Below, piece by piece: positions 46,926-56,893 of a stretch of 63,890 bases of DNA. The translations under genes and the position numbers were made by a program. A model generated the notes under the pieces. The model was not told where the DNA came from. It did no database searches and saw nothing but the letters and a program-made list of their open reading frames with translations. The DNA lies in assembly GCA_016784605.1 (NCBI GenBank), contig JADHUI010000013.1, forward strand, positions 1 through 63,890. Reading direction: 5' to 3'. This stretch comes from Fidelibacterota bacterium (GTDB lineage: Bacteria > Fidelibacterota > Marinisomatia > Marinisomatales > UBA1611). Positions within the stretch are counted from its first letter, which is position 1. Each line of letters starts with the position of its first letter.

Positions 46926-48227
46926 ATGAAATTATTAAAAACCTTTTTATCGCTAACCCTTATTCTTACATCTCTCATATTGGCTCAAGATCCTGAAGCA
47001 TTATTACAAACGGCTGAGACTCAAATGGCTTCCGGCGATTTTGAAGGAGCAGAAGCATCATTAAAGCAATCACTTGGTGTGGACCCTTCATTTGCACCGG
47101 CACACATTGGTTTATCCAAATTGGCTTTGCATAAAGGAGATTTAAAAAAAGCGAACGAACATTCTAATACAGCTGTTCAAATGGATGAAGATTTTCGTGA
47201 TTGGTCCAAACAATTAGATGGCATTCGTATTGGGATACAAAATGGAACACAAGCAGTAGAACGTGGCCAATTTCCTGAAGCCGTCAATGAATTTGAAAAA
47301 ATATTAGGCAATTTTCCGTATTTTTCTGAAGCTTATTTTTATATTGGTCTAACCAAATTTCGAGCTAAAGATATGGATGGTGCAGCATCAAATTGGGGCA
47401 AAGCATTAGAGTTATACCCGAATCATCGGAAGGCCAGAAAAGGTCTAAATAATATTACAAAACAATATTTGAATAATGGGAATAAAGCTTATAAAACCGG
47501 AAATCTTGATAAAGCTTTGACTTATTACCATCAGGCTTTAAAGTATGATGATTCATTTTACTTGGCCTATTTCCAAATCGGTGTTATTGAGAAGAAACAG
47601 GGCAACTCTGATCGCGCCATTGAAAATTTCCTTAAAGTCTTAGAACTGAAACCAGAATATGCGAAAGCGTGGTTTACATTGGGTGTCGCTTATGAAGTTG
47701 ACAATAAGTTAAGTGAAGCTACCAATGCATACTTAAAAGCAATTGAGATTAATGTTGGATATACAAAGGCTTACGGGAATCTTGCTAAAATATATACGGA
47801 CGATGAAAAGTATGATCAAGCGTTAGACCTTTTAAAAACAGCCATACAAATTGATCCGGATTATGCTGATGGTTATATGAGAATGGGTCTTGTGCATGCA
47901 AAACAGGGTAACTCTGAAGATGCCATTTCAAATCTTGAAATAGCGACATCCTTAAATGAAAGAAATTACAATTTATGGTTTACATTGGCGGAACAATATA
48001 ACTTAGCAGGAAAATGGGATGATGCGATTAATGCGGCTTTAAAATGTAAGGATCTTAAAAAATCTTTTGGTGGATCTTGGTATGAAATGGGTGTGGGTGA
48101 AATGGGCAAAAAGAATAGAATGCGTGCTAAAAAATATTTTGAAGAAGCTCGGAAAGATCGAAATTGGCGAAAATTAGCAGAACGAAAAATCGATGAAATT
48201 AATAACCCTGCAAAATATCAGAAATAA
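46926..48227 (+). CDS. Exported TPR-repeat protein
   Basis: 433 aa. Signal peptide 1-20 (LLKTFLSLTLILTSLILAQ). At least nine tetratricopeptide repeats, e.g. EAYFYIGLTKFRAKDMDGAASNWGKALELYPNH and AYFQIGVIEKKQGNSDRAIENFLKVLELKPEY. The repeats form a superhelix that holds a partner protein in the periplasm; the partner is not identifiable. It is followed directly, with no gap, by the HAD phosphatase gene. Confidence 0.9.
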   Translation: MKLLKTFLSLTLILTSLILAQDPEALLQTAETQMASGDFEGAEASLKQSLGVDPSFAPAHIGLSKLALHKGDLKKANEHSNTAVQMDEDFRDWSKQLDGIRIGIQNGTQAVERGQFPEAVNEFEKILGNFPYFSEAYFYIGLTKFRAKDMDGAASNWGKALELYPNHRKARKGLNNITKQYLNNGNKAYKTGNLDKALTYYHQALKYDDSFYLAYFQIGVIEKKQGNSDRAIENFLKVLELKPEYAKAWFTLGVAYEVDNKLSEATNAYLKAIEINVGYTKAYGNLAKIYTDDEKYDQALDLLKTAIQIDPDYADGYMRMGLVHAKQGNSEDAISNLEIATSLNERNYNLWFTLAEQYNLAGKWDDAINAALKCKDLKKSFGGSWYEMGVGEMGKKNRMRAKKYFEEARKDRNWRKLAERKIDEINNPAKYQK

Positions 48228-48932
48228 ATGATTTCTTCTACATCTCAAATTCAAGGTGTTGTATTTGATCTAGATAATACACTTCTTGATTTCATGAAAA
48301 TGAAAGAATTTGCTGTTAAGTCTGCAATCAAGGGAATGATTGAAGCAGGTATGATTTTAGACGAAGAAAAATCATATGATGACATAATTGATATTTACAA
48401 TGAATTTGGTTGGGAAAACCAAAAAGTATTTAATGTATTTCTTGAACAGACAATTGGAAAAGTTGATAATAAATTTTTAGCTGCTGGTATTGTGGCTTAC
48501 CGAAGAGCAAGAGAAGCAAATTTAATGGTTTACCCCAATGTGAATCGAACATTAATGGCTCTTGCAAAAAGAGGCATAAAATTAGCCGTTGTTTCGGATG
48601 CGCCTAGTAGAGAAGCATGGATGCGAATATATTATCTCAATTTGTATCACTTTTTTGATGTTGTTGTTACTTTTGACGATAGTGGCGAACGAAAGCCTTC
48701 TTCAAAGCCATTCGAATTGGCTTTATCGAGTATGGATATTAAGGCAGAAAAAACCATTATGATTGGTGATTGGCCCGAAAGAGATGTGGTTGGCGCTCAG
48801 CAAATTGGTATGAAAACAGCTTTTGCTAAATATGGTGATACCTTTGGAACAAAAATTTCTGGCGCAGACTGGGATTTGAATGATATTTATGAATTGGTTT
48901 CTATAATAGATAAGTTAAACGGAAGTGCCTGA
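48228..48932 (+). CDS. HAD-superfamily hydrolase
   Basis: 234 aa. Motif I FDLDNTLLD (nucleophile D14, acid D16), motif II VVSDAPS, lysine in GERKPSSKPFE, motif III/IV IGDWPERDVVGA. It is of the HAD-IA YjjG/PGP-like type with a helical cap after motif I; the substrate is unknown (a small phosphate such as a nucleotide or phosphoglycolate). It starts right after the TPR stop and overlaps acpS by 8 bases. Confidence 0.93.
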   Translation: MISSTSQIQGVVFDLDNTLLDFMKMKEFAVKSAIKGMIEAGMILDEEKSYDDIIDIYNEFGWENQKVFNVFLEQTIGKVDNKFLAAGIVAYRRAREANLMVYPNVNRTLMALAKRGIKLAVVSDAPSREAWMRIYYLNLYHFFDVVVTFDDSGERKPSSKPFELALSSMDIKAEKTIMIGDWPERDVVGAQQIGMKTAFAKYGDTFGTKISGADWDLNDIYELVSIIDKLNGSA

Positions 48933-49290
48933 AATATTCATCGGGACTGATATTGTTTCAGTCCAACGCATTAAAAAAGTTTTGCAGCGACATGGCGATC
49001 GTTTCCAAAATAAAACGTACACTATAACCGAAATACAATATTGCCAATCCAAAGCGAATCCCGAAATACATTATTCTGGAAGATTTGCAGCCAAAGAAGC
49101 TATACAAAAGGCAATTTATTCATCTGGACATAAAGATATAATTCCCTTTAATAAAATTGAAATTATTTCTGGAAAAGATGGTGAACCGTTGGTTCAATTG
49201 TTATTCCCCATATCGGGCCATTGCAAAGTCAGTATTTCTCATACCGCAGATACAGCCATCGCATTTGCGCATTTTATTCCGGAAAAATGA
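48925..49290 (+). CDS. acpS: Holo-[acyl-carrier-protein] synthase
   Basis: 121 aa from a GTG overlapping the HAD gene by 8 bases. IGTDIVSVQRI (Mg ligand D9) and FAAKEAIQKA (E58) are the metal sites; VSISHTADTAIAFA is the third family motif. It moves phosphopantetheine from CoA to ACP, enabling fatty-acid synthesis. Stop and next start overlap as ATGA. Confidence 0.95.
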   Translation: MPEIFIGTDIVSVQRIKKVLQRHGDRFQNKTYTITEIQYCQSKANPEIHYSGRFAAKEAIQKAIYSSGHKDIIPFNKIEIISGKDGEPLVQLLFPISGHCKVSISHTADTAIAFAHFIPEK

Positions 49291-50822
49291 CAAACCTGTT
49301 AACAAAAGAGCAAGCACGACAGCTAGATTATTATTCCATGAAAGTTATGGGTATTCCCGGAATCCAGCTCATGGGAAATGCTGGCAATAAAGTTGCGAAC
49401 TCTGCGCGAAAACTTGTTTCAAATTTACATAATCCTTCCATCTTCATTATTTGTGGCAAAGGGAATAATGGAGGTGATGGATTTGCAACTGCCCTAAAAT
49501 TAAACGAATGGGGATTTCAAATCCATGTGCATTCTATTCCAGATGCTCTAGAAATAAAAGGTGATGCGTCCCATTATTTTGAATTATGCAATGAAAAGGA
49601 TATCTTTATTACACATGGTTTGGAGATTCCAACTATTGAGAATCCAGATTTAATTATAGACGCTATTTTAGGTACGGGAATACAATTACCGATTCGCTCA
49701 GAATTATTTTCAATCATTGAATGGATAAATCAGGTCAATAGCCAAGTGTTATCTGTGGATATTCCTTCCGGTTTAGATGGAAACAATGGCCAGATTGACC
49801 CTATGGCAGTTGATGCGAATGAAACGATAACGATGGGTTACCAAAAAGTAGGTATGACATTGAGTGAAGGCCCTTCAAAATGTGGGAACATAGTCGTCGC
49901 GGATATTGGATTTCCATCTTTAAAAAATGTTCAATTAGAAGGAAGGTTGTGGACTCTTTTTGATGAAAAAAACGCTTATCATTTATTAAAACCACCTCAT
50001 AGAAATACATATAAACACCGTCAAGGGAAAGTACTTATTCTTGCAGGATCAATAGGCATGACGGGTGCAGCTATTCTTTCTACTATGGCTGCAATGCGAA
50101 CGGGAGCAGGTTTAACAATTACATGCGCTCCAGCTTCATTAAATGCAGTATATGAAAAACATATTCTTGAGGGAATGACATTATCATTAGATGATGATGG
50201 GAAAGGATATTTTACCTTAAAGCATTATGCGAAAATAAAGGAAAAAATAGAGTGGGCTGATGCGGTCATTATTGGTCCAGGTTTGGGGTCCCATCCAGAT
50301 ACAATTGACCTAGTAAGCCAAATATTAAAAGAATCAACTAAACCCATTATTTTAGATGCAGATGGGTTGCGTTGTTTTCATAAAAATGCTTTATCGCTAA
50401 ATGAAATAAATACTCCCATCATTGTAACACCCCATTTAGGTGAATTATCTCAATTGCTGAATAAGGATTTAAAATTAATTCAAGAAAATCCTATGGTTTA
50501 TGCAGATGAATGGATGAAGAAATATACAGGAATTGCCGTCATTAAATCAGTACCAGCAACAACATTTTGTCGTAATAAAGCTATTATGAATATTTCTGGA
50601 CATTCAGGATTAGCCAGTGCAGGAACAGGTGATGTTTTAAGTGGAATGATAGGTAGCTTTGTCGCTCAAGGATTGTCCCATGAAGATGCTGCACAATTAG
50701 GTGTATTTATTCATGGAAAAACCGCTGATTCATTATTATCTAAAAAAGGGTATCGTGGATTATTAGCATCCGATTTATTGGATGAAATCCCAAATACAAT
50801 TAAAGTATATGAAGTTGTATAG
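49287..50822 (+). CDS. nnr: Bifunctional NAD(P)HX epimerase/dehydratase
   Basis: 511 aa from the ATG at 49287; a longer frame (49221) would run deep into acpS. The N-terminal YjeF_N domain has CGKGNNGGDGFATALKL and VDIPSGLDGNNG; the C-terminal ribokinase-like dehydratase has the KHRQGKVLILAGS stretch and the ASAGTGDVLSGMIG site. Together they repair damaged hydrated NADH and NADPH. Its 3' end overlaps the VanZ-like gene by 14 bases. Confidence 0.96.
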   Translation: MTNLLTKEQARQLDYYSMKVMGIPGIQLMGNAGNKVANSARKLVSNLHNPSIFIICGKGNNGGDGFATALKLNEWGFQIHVHSIPDALEIKGDASHYFELCNEKDIFITHGLEIPTIENPDLIIDAILGTGIQLPIRSELFSIIEWINQVNSQVLSVDIPSGLDGNNGQIDPMAVDANETITMGYQKVGMTLSEGPSKCGNIVVADIGFPSLKNVQLEGRLWTLFDEKNAYHLLKPPHRNTYKHRQGKVLILAGSIGMTGAAILSTMAAMRTGAGLTITCAPASLNAVYEKHILEGMTLSLDDDGKGYFTLKHYAKIKEKIEWADAVIIGPGLGSHPDTIDLVSQILKESTKPIILDADGLRCFHKNALSLNEINTPIIVTPHLGELSQLLNKDLKLIQENPMVYADEWMKKYTGIAVIKSVPATTFCRNKAIMNISGHSGLASAGTGDVLSGMIGSFVAQGLSHEDAAQLGVFIHGKTADSLLSKKGYRGLLASDLLDEIPNTIKVYEVV

Positions 50823-51156
50823 AATTGGAGTTGTCCTTTATATGGGCATTATAATTATTGCATCAAGTATACCGGGAAATGCTTATCCTAAAGTCGATAT
50901 TTTGAATGCAGATAAAATTGTCCATACCATCGAATATGGCATTTTAGGTTTTCTTTTAATAAAAGCGTTCCCTTGTGATTGGGGATTCCATTTAATTGGT
51001 CTTATTTTCTTAGGGTGTTTATTTGGGGTATTTGATGAATGGTACCAACAATTCACTCCAGGTCGTTTCCCCAGTATGTGGGATGCTATTGCAGACGCAT
51101 TCGGTATCCTAATTGGCGTTATTATACCAAAATCCGTTAGAAAAATAAAAGAATGA
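50809..51156 (+). CDS. VanZ-like membrane protein
   Basis: 115 aa from the ATG at 50809. Four hydrophobic segments and the VanZ pattern: DKIVHTIEYGILGFLLIKAF and GVFDEWYQQFTPGRFPSMWDAIADAFG. Family members contribute slightly to teicoplanin resistance in one organism but most are of unknown role. It overlaps both neighbours (nnr by 14 bases, recN by 4), so it is part of this operon. Confidence 0.9.
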   Translation: MKLYRIGVVLYMGIIIIASSIPGNAYPKVDILNADKIVHTIEYGILGFLLIKAFPCDWGFHLIGLIFLGCLFGVFDEWYQQFTPGRFPSMWDAIADAFGILIGVIIPKSVRKIKE

Positions 51157-52742
51157 TAAATCAACTATCTATTAAAAATTATGCTATAATTGATGAAATG
51201 GATCTACCTTTTCATTCGGGTCTAACAGTTGTAACGGGTGAAACGGGTTCAGGTAAATCGATTCTATTACAAGCGTTAAGTGTGGCTCTGGGCGGAAAAA
51301 CGTCAAAAATTATGGTACGTAGCCACCAATCGAGAGCGGTAGTTGAAGCCTCATCAGATCAAGGGGATTTTAGACGAATTATAACAACGAATGGTCATCA
51401 AAAAGCTTTTATCAATGATGAGCCTACACCGATAGATAATTTTCGAAATCAAACGCAATATTTAGCAGATTTTCATGGTCAACATGAACAACAAGTCATC
51501 TTGAGAAAAGAGTCCCATATTGATTATTTAGATCGATTTGGAAATTTGGAATCGGATAGTTTAATAGTGCAGGATATTTACCATTCATTACAATTAAAAA
51601 GAAAACAATTAAATACGGCTATTTTATCTTCGCACGAACGCAAAGACCGTTTACAACTTATTCAATTCCAACTTCAAGAAATTCAAGCCGTGAATCCTGA
51701 AATTGGAGAAGATATTTCACTGGACAATTCCTATCGAAAGATGATTCATCAAGAAGAAATTTTAACATCATTGCAAACAATGGATCGTCAGCTATCTCAA
51801 AATTCGGAATCGATCCAAAATCAGTTAGCGAGTGTTAAAAATCAAATTGAAAAATTATGTAAATATGATAGCCAATTGGGAACATTGGCTGATACGATTG
51901 ACAGCGCTCTCATCTCAGTTCAAGATGTTTCATCCGGGATTGGTGATTATTTAATTAAACTTGATCATGATCCAAGTCAATTAGCTGAAGTGCAAGATCG
52001 TCTTCAAGCTGTTGAAGGATTGAAAAGAAAATATGGGGGCCAATTAGAATTAGTCCTCCAGAAAAAAGTGGATATTGAACAAGAAATTGAATCACTGCAT
52101 TCTGCAAACCAATCAGTAGGAAGTTTGCAGTTGGAGATTGATGAACTAGAAGATAAATATCGAACAAAGGCGATATTTCTTCATGATAAACGTATCATTA
52201 TGGCGAAAAAGTTGGCTAAAGATGTTGTAGCGATTATGGAAAATTTAAATATGCCCCATGCTCGTTTTGAAGCACGCGTGGCATTGGCGCCAACAAAAGA
52301 ATCATTTATAAGTGTTGATGATAAAAATGTTAACACTTATCCAAAAGGAATCGACCAAGTGGAATTTTACTTAAGTGCCAATCCAGGTGAACAATTAAAG
52401 CCTTTAACGAATATTGCATCTGGAGGTGAAACTTCTAGAATTATGCTGGCGTTTAAAACGGTATTTCAGAAAAAAGACATGGTCGAAACATTGATATTTG
52501 ATGAAATTGATACAGGGATTTCAGGAGAAACAGCAGAAAAAGTTGCTGACTGTTTGAAAGAATTAGCATCAGATAAACAAGTGTTTTGTATCTCTCATTT
52601 ACCCCAAATTACACGTAAGGCAGATTATCATTTACATGTTAAAAAATCTGTAAACAATAATCAAACGTTTGTTTCGGCTAGTTATTTAGATCGAAATCAA
52701 AGTGAAGGCATTTTAAAACAATTTTTTAATTCACAAACATAA
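51153..52742 (+). CDS. recN: DNA repair protein RecN
   Basis: 529 aa, somewhat shorter than typical RecN (about 550). ATPase Walker A GETGSGKSILLQALS near the N-terminus, ADFHGQHEQQ, a long middle coiled coil, signature NIASGGETSRIMLAFK and Walker B TLIFDEIDTGISGETAEKV near the C-terminus. An SMC-like factor in double-strand-break repair. It is followed 6 bases later by murA. Confidence 0.96.
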   Translation: MINQLSIKNYAIIDEMDLPFHSGLTVVTGETGSGKSILLQALSVALGGKTSKIMVRSHQSRAVVEASSDQGDFRRIITTNGHQKAFINDEPTPIDNFRNQTQYLADFHGQHEQQVILRKESHIDYLDRFGNLESDSLIVQDIYHSLQLKRKQLNTAILSSHERKDRLQLIQFQLQEIQAVNPEIGEDISLDNSYRKMIHQEEILTSLQTMDRQLSQNSESIQNQLASVKNQIEKLCKYDSQLGTLADTIDSALISVQDVSSGIGDYLIKLDHDPSQLAEVQDRLQAVEGLKRKYGGQLELVLQKKVDIEQEIESLHSANQSVGSLQLEIDELEDKYRTKAIFLHDKRIIMAKKLAKDVVAIMENLNMPHARFEARVALAPTKESFISVDDKNVNTYPKGIDQVEFYLSANPGEQLKPLTNIASGGETSRIMLAFKTVFQKKDMVETLIFDEIDTGISGETAEKVADCLKELASDKQVFCISHLPQITRKADYHLHVKKSVNNNQTFVSASYLDRNQSEGILKQFFNSQT

Positions 52743-52748
52743 GATACT

Positions 52749-54002
52749 ATGGATAAAATAATTATAAACGGCGGAAAACCTTTAGAAGGTTCCGTTGAAA
52801 TTAGTGGCGCAAAAAATGCAGTATTGCCCATCATGGCTGCAGCATTAATGGCCAATGGTATATCTACAATTACACGTGTCCCAGATTTAAGAGATACTCG
52901 AACCATGATCCGATTGATGGAAATAATTGGTGCAAAAGTTTCTTTTCATGAAGGCACATTAACCATTGATGGTTCATCTGTAAATAATCCGGAAGCGCCC
53001 TATGATTTAGTTAAAACAATGCGGGCTTCATTTTACGTATTGGGTCCATTGATTGCTCGGTTTGGTGAAGTGAAAGTGTCACTTCCAGGTGGGTGCGCTT
53101 GGGGACCTAGACCGGTTGATTATCATTTAAAAGGATTAGAAGAATTAGGGGCAAAAGTCACTTTAGATAGTGGATATATTTTAGCAGAATCAAAAAAATT
53201 GCAAGGGAAAACGATTCGCTTCGAATATCCAAGCGTTGGAGCAACAGGCAATATTGCCATGGCTGCAGTAACGGCTAACGGAACAACCATTATTGAAAAT
53301 GCTGCACGTGAACCTGAAATTGAACAATTATGTATTTTCTTAAACAAAATGGGAGCTGATATATCAGGCGTTGGAACAGACGAATTAATTATTAAAGGTG
53401 TTACACAACTCGAACCTGCTGATATTGAAGTGATTCCTGATAGAGTTGAAGCGGGAACATTTCTTATGGCCGGCGCTGCGTTAGGGGAAGTCACAATAGA
53501 AAATATTGTACCAACGCACTTAAGAACCGTTCTTATCAAATTAGAAGAAACCGGTGCCAAGGTACACACAAAACAAAATTCAATCACTGTGACTCGTCCT
53601 GATAAAATATTACCCGTAGATATGACAACAGCCGTCTTTCCGGGTTTCCCCACCGATTTACAAGCTCAATGGATTGCTTTAATGATGGTTGCAGACGGAT
53701 CATCCGTAGTGACGGATACGGTTTATCATGATCGATTTAGTCATGTGCCAGAATTGAGTCGCCTTGGAGCCAATATCCATGTTGAAAATAATGTGGCTAT
53801 TATTCGTGGAGTGAAAAAACTCGTTGGAGCCCCTGTCATGTCAACAGATATTCGAGCGAGCGCTTCTTTGATTAATGGCGGTTTAATGGCTCATGGGAAA
53901 ACAGAAGTAAGTCGTATTTATCATATTGATCGTGGTTATGAACGGATTGAAGAAAAATTCAGGTCACTTGGTGCAGATATTTCCAGAAAAAATGAATCTT
54001 GA
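52749..54002 (+). CDS. murA: UDP-N-acetylglucosamine 1-carboxyvinyltransferase (MurA)
   Basis: 417 aa. GAKNAVLPIMAAALM, the active-site loop LPGGCAWGPRPVDYH (the cysteine attacked by fosfomycin is present; the usual Ile after Ala is Trp), RVEAGTFLMAGA, FPGFPTDLQAQWIALM and DIRASASLI. It catalyses the first committed step of peptidoglycan synthesis (enolpyruvyl transfer to UDP-GlcNAc). It is the last gene of the run before a 63-base gap. Confidence 0.97.
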   Translation: MDKIIINGGKPLEGSVEISGAKNAVLPIMAAALMANGISTITRVPDLRDTRTMIRLMEIIGAKVSFHEGTLTIDGSSVNNPEAPYDLVKTMRASFYVLGPLIARFGEVKVSLPGGCAWGPRPVDYHLKGLEELGAKVTLDSGYILAESKKLQGKTIRFEYPSVGATGNIAMAAVTANGTTIIENAAREPEIEQLCIFLNKMGADISGVGTDELIIKGVTQLEPADIEVIPDRVEAGTFLMAGAALGEVTIENIVPTHLRTVLIKLEETGAKVHTKQNSITVTRPDKILPVDMTTAVFPGFPTDLQAQWIALMMVADGSSVVTDTVYHDRFSHVPELSRLGANIHVENNVAIIRGVKKLVGAPVMSTDIRASASLINGGLMAHGKTEVSRIYHIDRGYERIEEKFRSLGADISRKNES

Positions 54003-54065
54003 TTTCGTGCTTTTTATAAACCAAAAAAGATGTAATTTTTCACAATTATTAGTGATGGTTTAAAG

Positions 54066-55415
54066 ATGAGAATTGTTATTATAGGCGGTGGTGAAGTTGG
54101 CTTCCATGTGGCAAAAGCCCTAAGTGAAGAAAATTTTGATATTACCGTAATAGATATTTCACCCGAAAAATGTAGGCGTGCGTCTGAAACCCTTGATGTC
54201 ATTGTGGTAGAAGGGAATGGAGCCAGTCCAAAAACACTTGTTGAAGCAAATGTTAGCGACGCGGATTATGTTTTATGTCTAACGCGAGTCGATGAAGTAA
54301 ACTTGATTGCTTCCCAACAAGCACATGAATTGGGTGCGACAAAAATTATTGCTCGCCTACGAAATCAGCAATATACTACACGACATTCAATTATTAGGCC
54401 CGAAAAATTCGGTGTTGATTTAGTCATACATCCTGAACGTGCCGCCACCGAAGAAATTATTCGTCTTATCCATCATCCTTATGCTGTTCAAGCAATGGAT
54501 TTTGAAAGTGGCCGATTAAAAATGCTCGGTATTCATATGGATAAAACATGTGCCAATTTTTTAAATCGTCCTTTGGGAGAGATTGCAGCAGATAATCACC
54601 ACTTTAAATTTGGTGTAATTGCTGTTTTAAGAAATGGTGAAACACACGTTCCGTGGGCAGATTTCAAATTTGAAATGGGTGACTGTGTTTATTTTATTGT
54701 TAAGTCAGAAGATGAACCGAACTTGCTTGGAATGTTATGTATAGAAGCAAGAGAAGTCAAAAGAGTTATGATTCTTGGCGGGAGCAAAATTGGTCGTTCA
54801 TTAGCTGAAGAATTAAAAGATACTTATTCTGTTCGATTGATTGAAGAAAATCGTAAAAAAGCCGAATTTATTGCGCATACAATTGACGATATTATGGTGG
54901 TTATTGGAGATGGTACAGATATTGAATTCCTAAAAGCTGAAAATATTCAAGATGTAGATAGTTATATTGCTGTGACGGAAAATGAAAAAACAAATTTGAT
55001 TGCTGGATTATTAGCTCATCATATGGGTGCCGGCCAAACCATTACTCATGTTACAAAAACAGAATATATACCCACAATTCAAGAAATTGGCATTGTATCT
55101 GTCATCAGTAAAAATTTATCAACTGTTAATTCCATTTTACGAGAAATGCATAGCGATATTTCAAATGCCAGTGTTACAACATTTGAAGAAATTGATGTAG
55201 ATGTAATTGAATTTCAGCCAGAGAAAGGATCGCGTGTCGTTGAAGCACCCTTGCGTGATTTAGATTTCCCAGCAGATAGTATTGTTGGAATGATTAATCA
55301 TCATGGTAAATTAATTCTTGCTCGTGGAGATTCACAATTGACCGTTGACGATATTGCATTCGTCTTTTCAAAACCAAACGCCATACCAAAACTCAAAAAA
55401 CTCTTTTCAGCATGA
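54066..55415 (+). CDS. trkA: Trk potassium uptake regulatory protein TrkA
   Basis: 449 aa. Two RCK halves, each with an NAD-binding Rossmann fold (IVIIGGGEVGFHVAKAL at the N-terminus; VMILGGSKIGRSLAEEL in the second) and a TrkA_C part. It gates the TrkH channel. The gene overlaps trkH by 4 bases (ATGA), so both subunits are made together. Confidence 0.96.
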   Translation: MRIVIIGGGEVGFHVAKALSEENFDITVIDISPEKCRRASETLDVIVVEGNGASPKTLVEANVSDADYVLCLTRVDEVNLIASQQAHELGATKIIARLRNQQYTTRHSIIRPEKFGVDLVIHPERAATEEIIRLIHHPYAVQAMDFESGRLKMLGIHMDKTCANFLNRPLGEIAADNHHFKFGVIAVLRNGETHVPWADFKFEMGDCVYFIVKSEDEPNLLGMLCIEAREVKRVMILGGSKIGRSLAEELKDTYSVRLIEENRKKAEFIAHTIDDIMVVIGDGTDIEFLKAENIQDVDSYIAVTENEKTNLIAGLLAHHMGAGQTITHVTKTEYIPTIQEIGIVSVISKNLSTVNSILREMHSDISNASVTTFEEIDVDVIEFQPEKGSRVVEAPLRDLDFPADSIVGMINHHGKLILARGDSQLTVDDIAFVFSKPNAIPKLKKLFSA

Positions 55416-56881
55416 AATCTAAAACACTCCTAAATATTCTGGGAGCTGTCCTAGCTTTTATGGGCATTACAATGGTGGTGCCTATTTTATTATCATTTCT
55501 ATATGGCGAATCCGATTTTTGGGGATTTGTTTATTCTTCGGCTATTTGTATCTCTATTGGACTCCCAATGTGGTATTTTACTCGTACGAATCGTTCATTA
55601 ACAAATCGTGATGGGTTTGCAATTGTTACCTTCTCATGGATTATGACTGCATTAGCAGGATCATTACCTTTTTATTTAAGTGGAGCCATCCCGGATTTTA
55701 CTAATGCATTTTTTGAATCTATGTCTGGAGTTACAACGACCGGTGCGTCCATTCTAGGTAATGCGGAAGTGATGCCCCATTTACCGAATGGAATTGAAAG
55801 TTTACCACATGGAATATTATTTTGGCGTTCATTTATCCAGTGGATAGGCGGAATGGGAATTGTGGTATTCTATATCGCTATTTTGCCTTTATTAGGTGTG
55901 GGTGGTGTTCAATTATTTAAGGCTGAAGTGCCAGGACCTGTCGCAGATAAAATTACTCCACGTGTTCGTGAAACGGCCAAATACCTTTGGTTGGTTTATA
56001 CTGGTTTTACTCTTGCTGAAGTGATTGCACTTATGATAGCAGGCATGCCCATTTTTGATGCTGTTTGTCACTCATTAACGACAATGCCAACAGGTGGATT
56101 TTCAACAAAAAATGCCAGCATTGGATTTTATGATAATTCTGCCATACACTACATAATTACATTTTTTATGTTTGTAGCTGGTGTGAATTTTAGCCTCCAT
56201 TTTAAAGCAATTGCAGGAGACGTTAAGGGATATTTTCGAGATAAAGAATTTTTGACTTATTTGAGTATAGTTGTGGGTATTTCCATTATTATCTTTATTT
56301 CTCTCGTTTTTCAAGGCGGTGCCTTATCGCAAATAAATGTACGAGATTCTATTTTCCAGACTGTTTCTATTTTAACAACAACAGGGTTTGGTTCACCCGA
56401 TTATGAATTATGGCCATATTTTGTTCAAATAATATTATTGGTTTTAATGTTTGTTGGTGGAATGGGAGGATCAACAGGGGGCGGAATGAAAGTCATTCGC
56501 TGTATGTTATTAGGGAAATATGCAACTCATGAAACAAGACGAATGCTCCATTCGCGTGCCATAATTCCAGTTAGGATAGGGAAACACCATGTGAATGAAG
56601 ATGTGGTTCAAAATACATTAGGATTTTTCTTATTTTTTATAACTGCTTTTGTAATCACATCCATTTTATTAACGATGTTAGGTGTAGATATTGAATCAGC
56701 GATTGGCGCTGCAGCATCTGCTATGGGTAATATTGGTCCAGGTTTGGCTCAATTTGGTCCAACAGATAATTATGCATTATTACCCGATTTAGGAAAATGG
56801 ATACTAACGTTTTGCATGTTATTGGGTCGATTAGAAATATTTACAGTTATGGTTCTATTTAGCCGAACCTTTTGGAAATAA
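55412..56881 (+). CDS. trkH: Trk/Ktr-type potassium channel subunit TrkH
   Basis: 489 aa with about ten helices. Four pore loops with selectivity-filter-like turns: MSGVTTTGASIL, SLTTMPTGGFSTKNAS, SILTTTGFGSPDY and AMGNIGPGLAQFG. Each has the single glycine typical of the family. A GGSTGGGMKVIR loop near the fourth motif is present. Import of K+ with TrkA as gate. It belongs with trkA. Confidence 0.96.
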   Translation: MKSKTLLNILGAVLAFMGITMVVPILLSFLYGESDFWGFVYSSAICISIGLPMWYFTRTNRSLTNRDGFAIVTFSWIMTALAGSLPFYLSGAIPDFTNAFFESMSGVTTTGASILGNAEVMPHLPNGIESLPHGILFWRSFIQWIGGMGIVVFYIAILPLLGVGGVQLFKAEVPGPVADKITPRVRETAKYLWLVYTGFTLAEVIALMIAGMPIFDAVCHSLTTMPTGGFSTKNASIGFYDNSAIHYIITFFMFVAGVNFSLHFKAIAGDVKGYFRDKEFLTYLSIVVGISIIIFISLVFQGGALSQINVRDSIFQTVSILTTTGFGSPDYELWPYFVQIILLVLMFVGGMGGSTGGGMKVIRCMLLGKYATHETRRMLHSRAIIPVRIGKHHVNEDVVQNTLGFFLFFITAFVITSILLTMLGVDIESAIGAAASAMGNIGPGLAQFGPTDNYALLPDLGKWILTFCMLLGRLEIFTVMVLFSRTFWK

Positions 56882-56893
56882 TTGGGGGGAAAT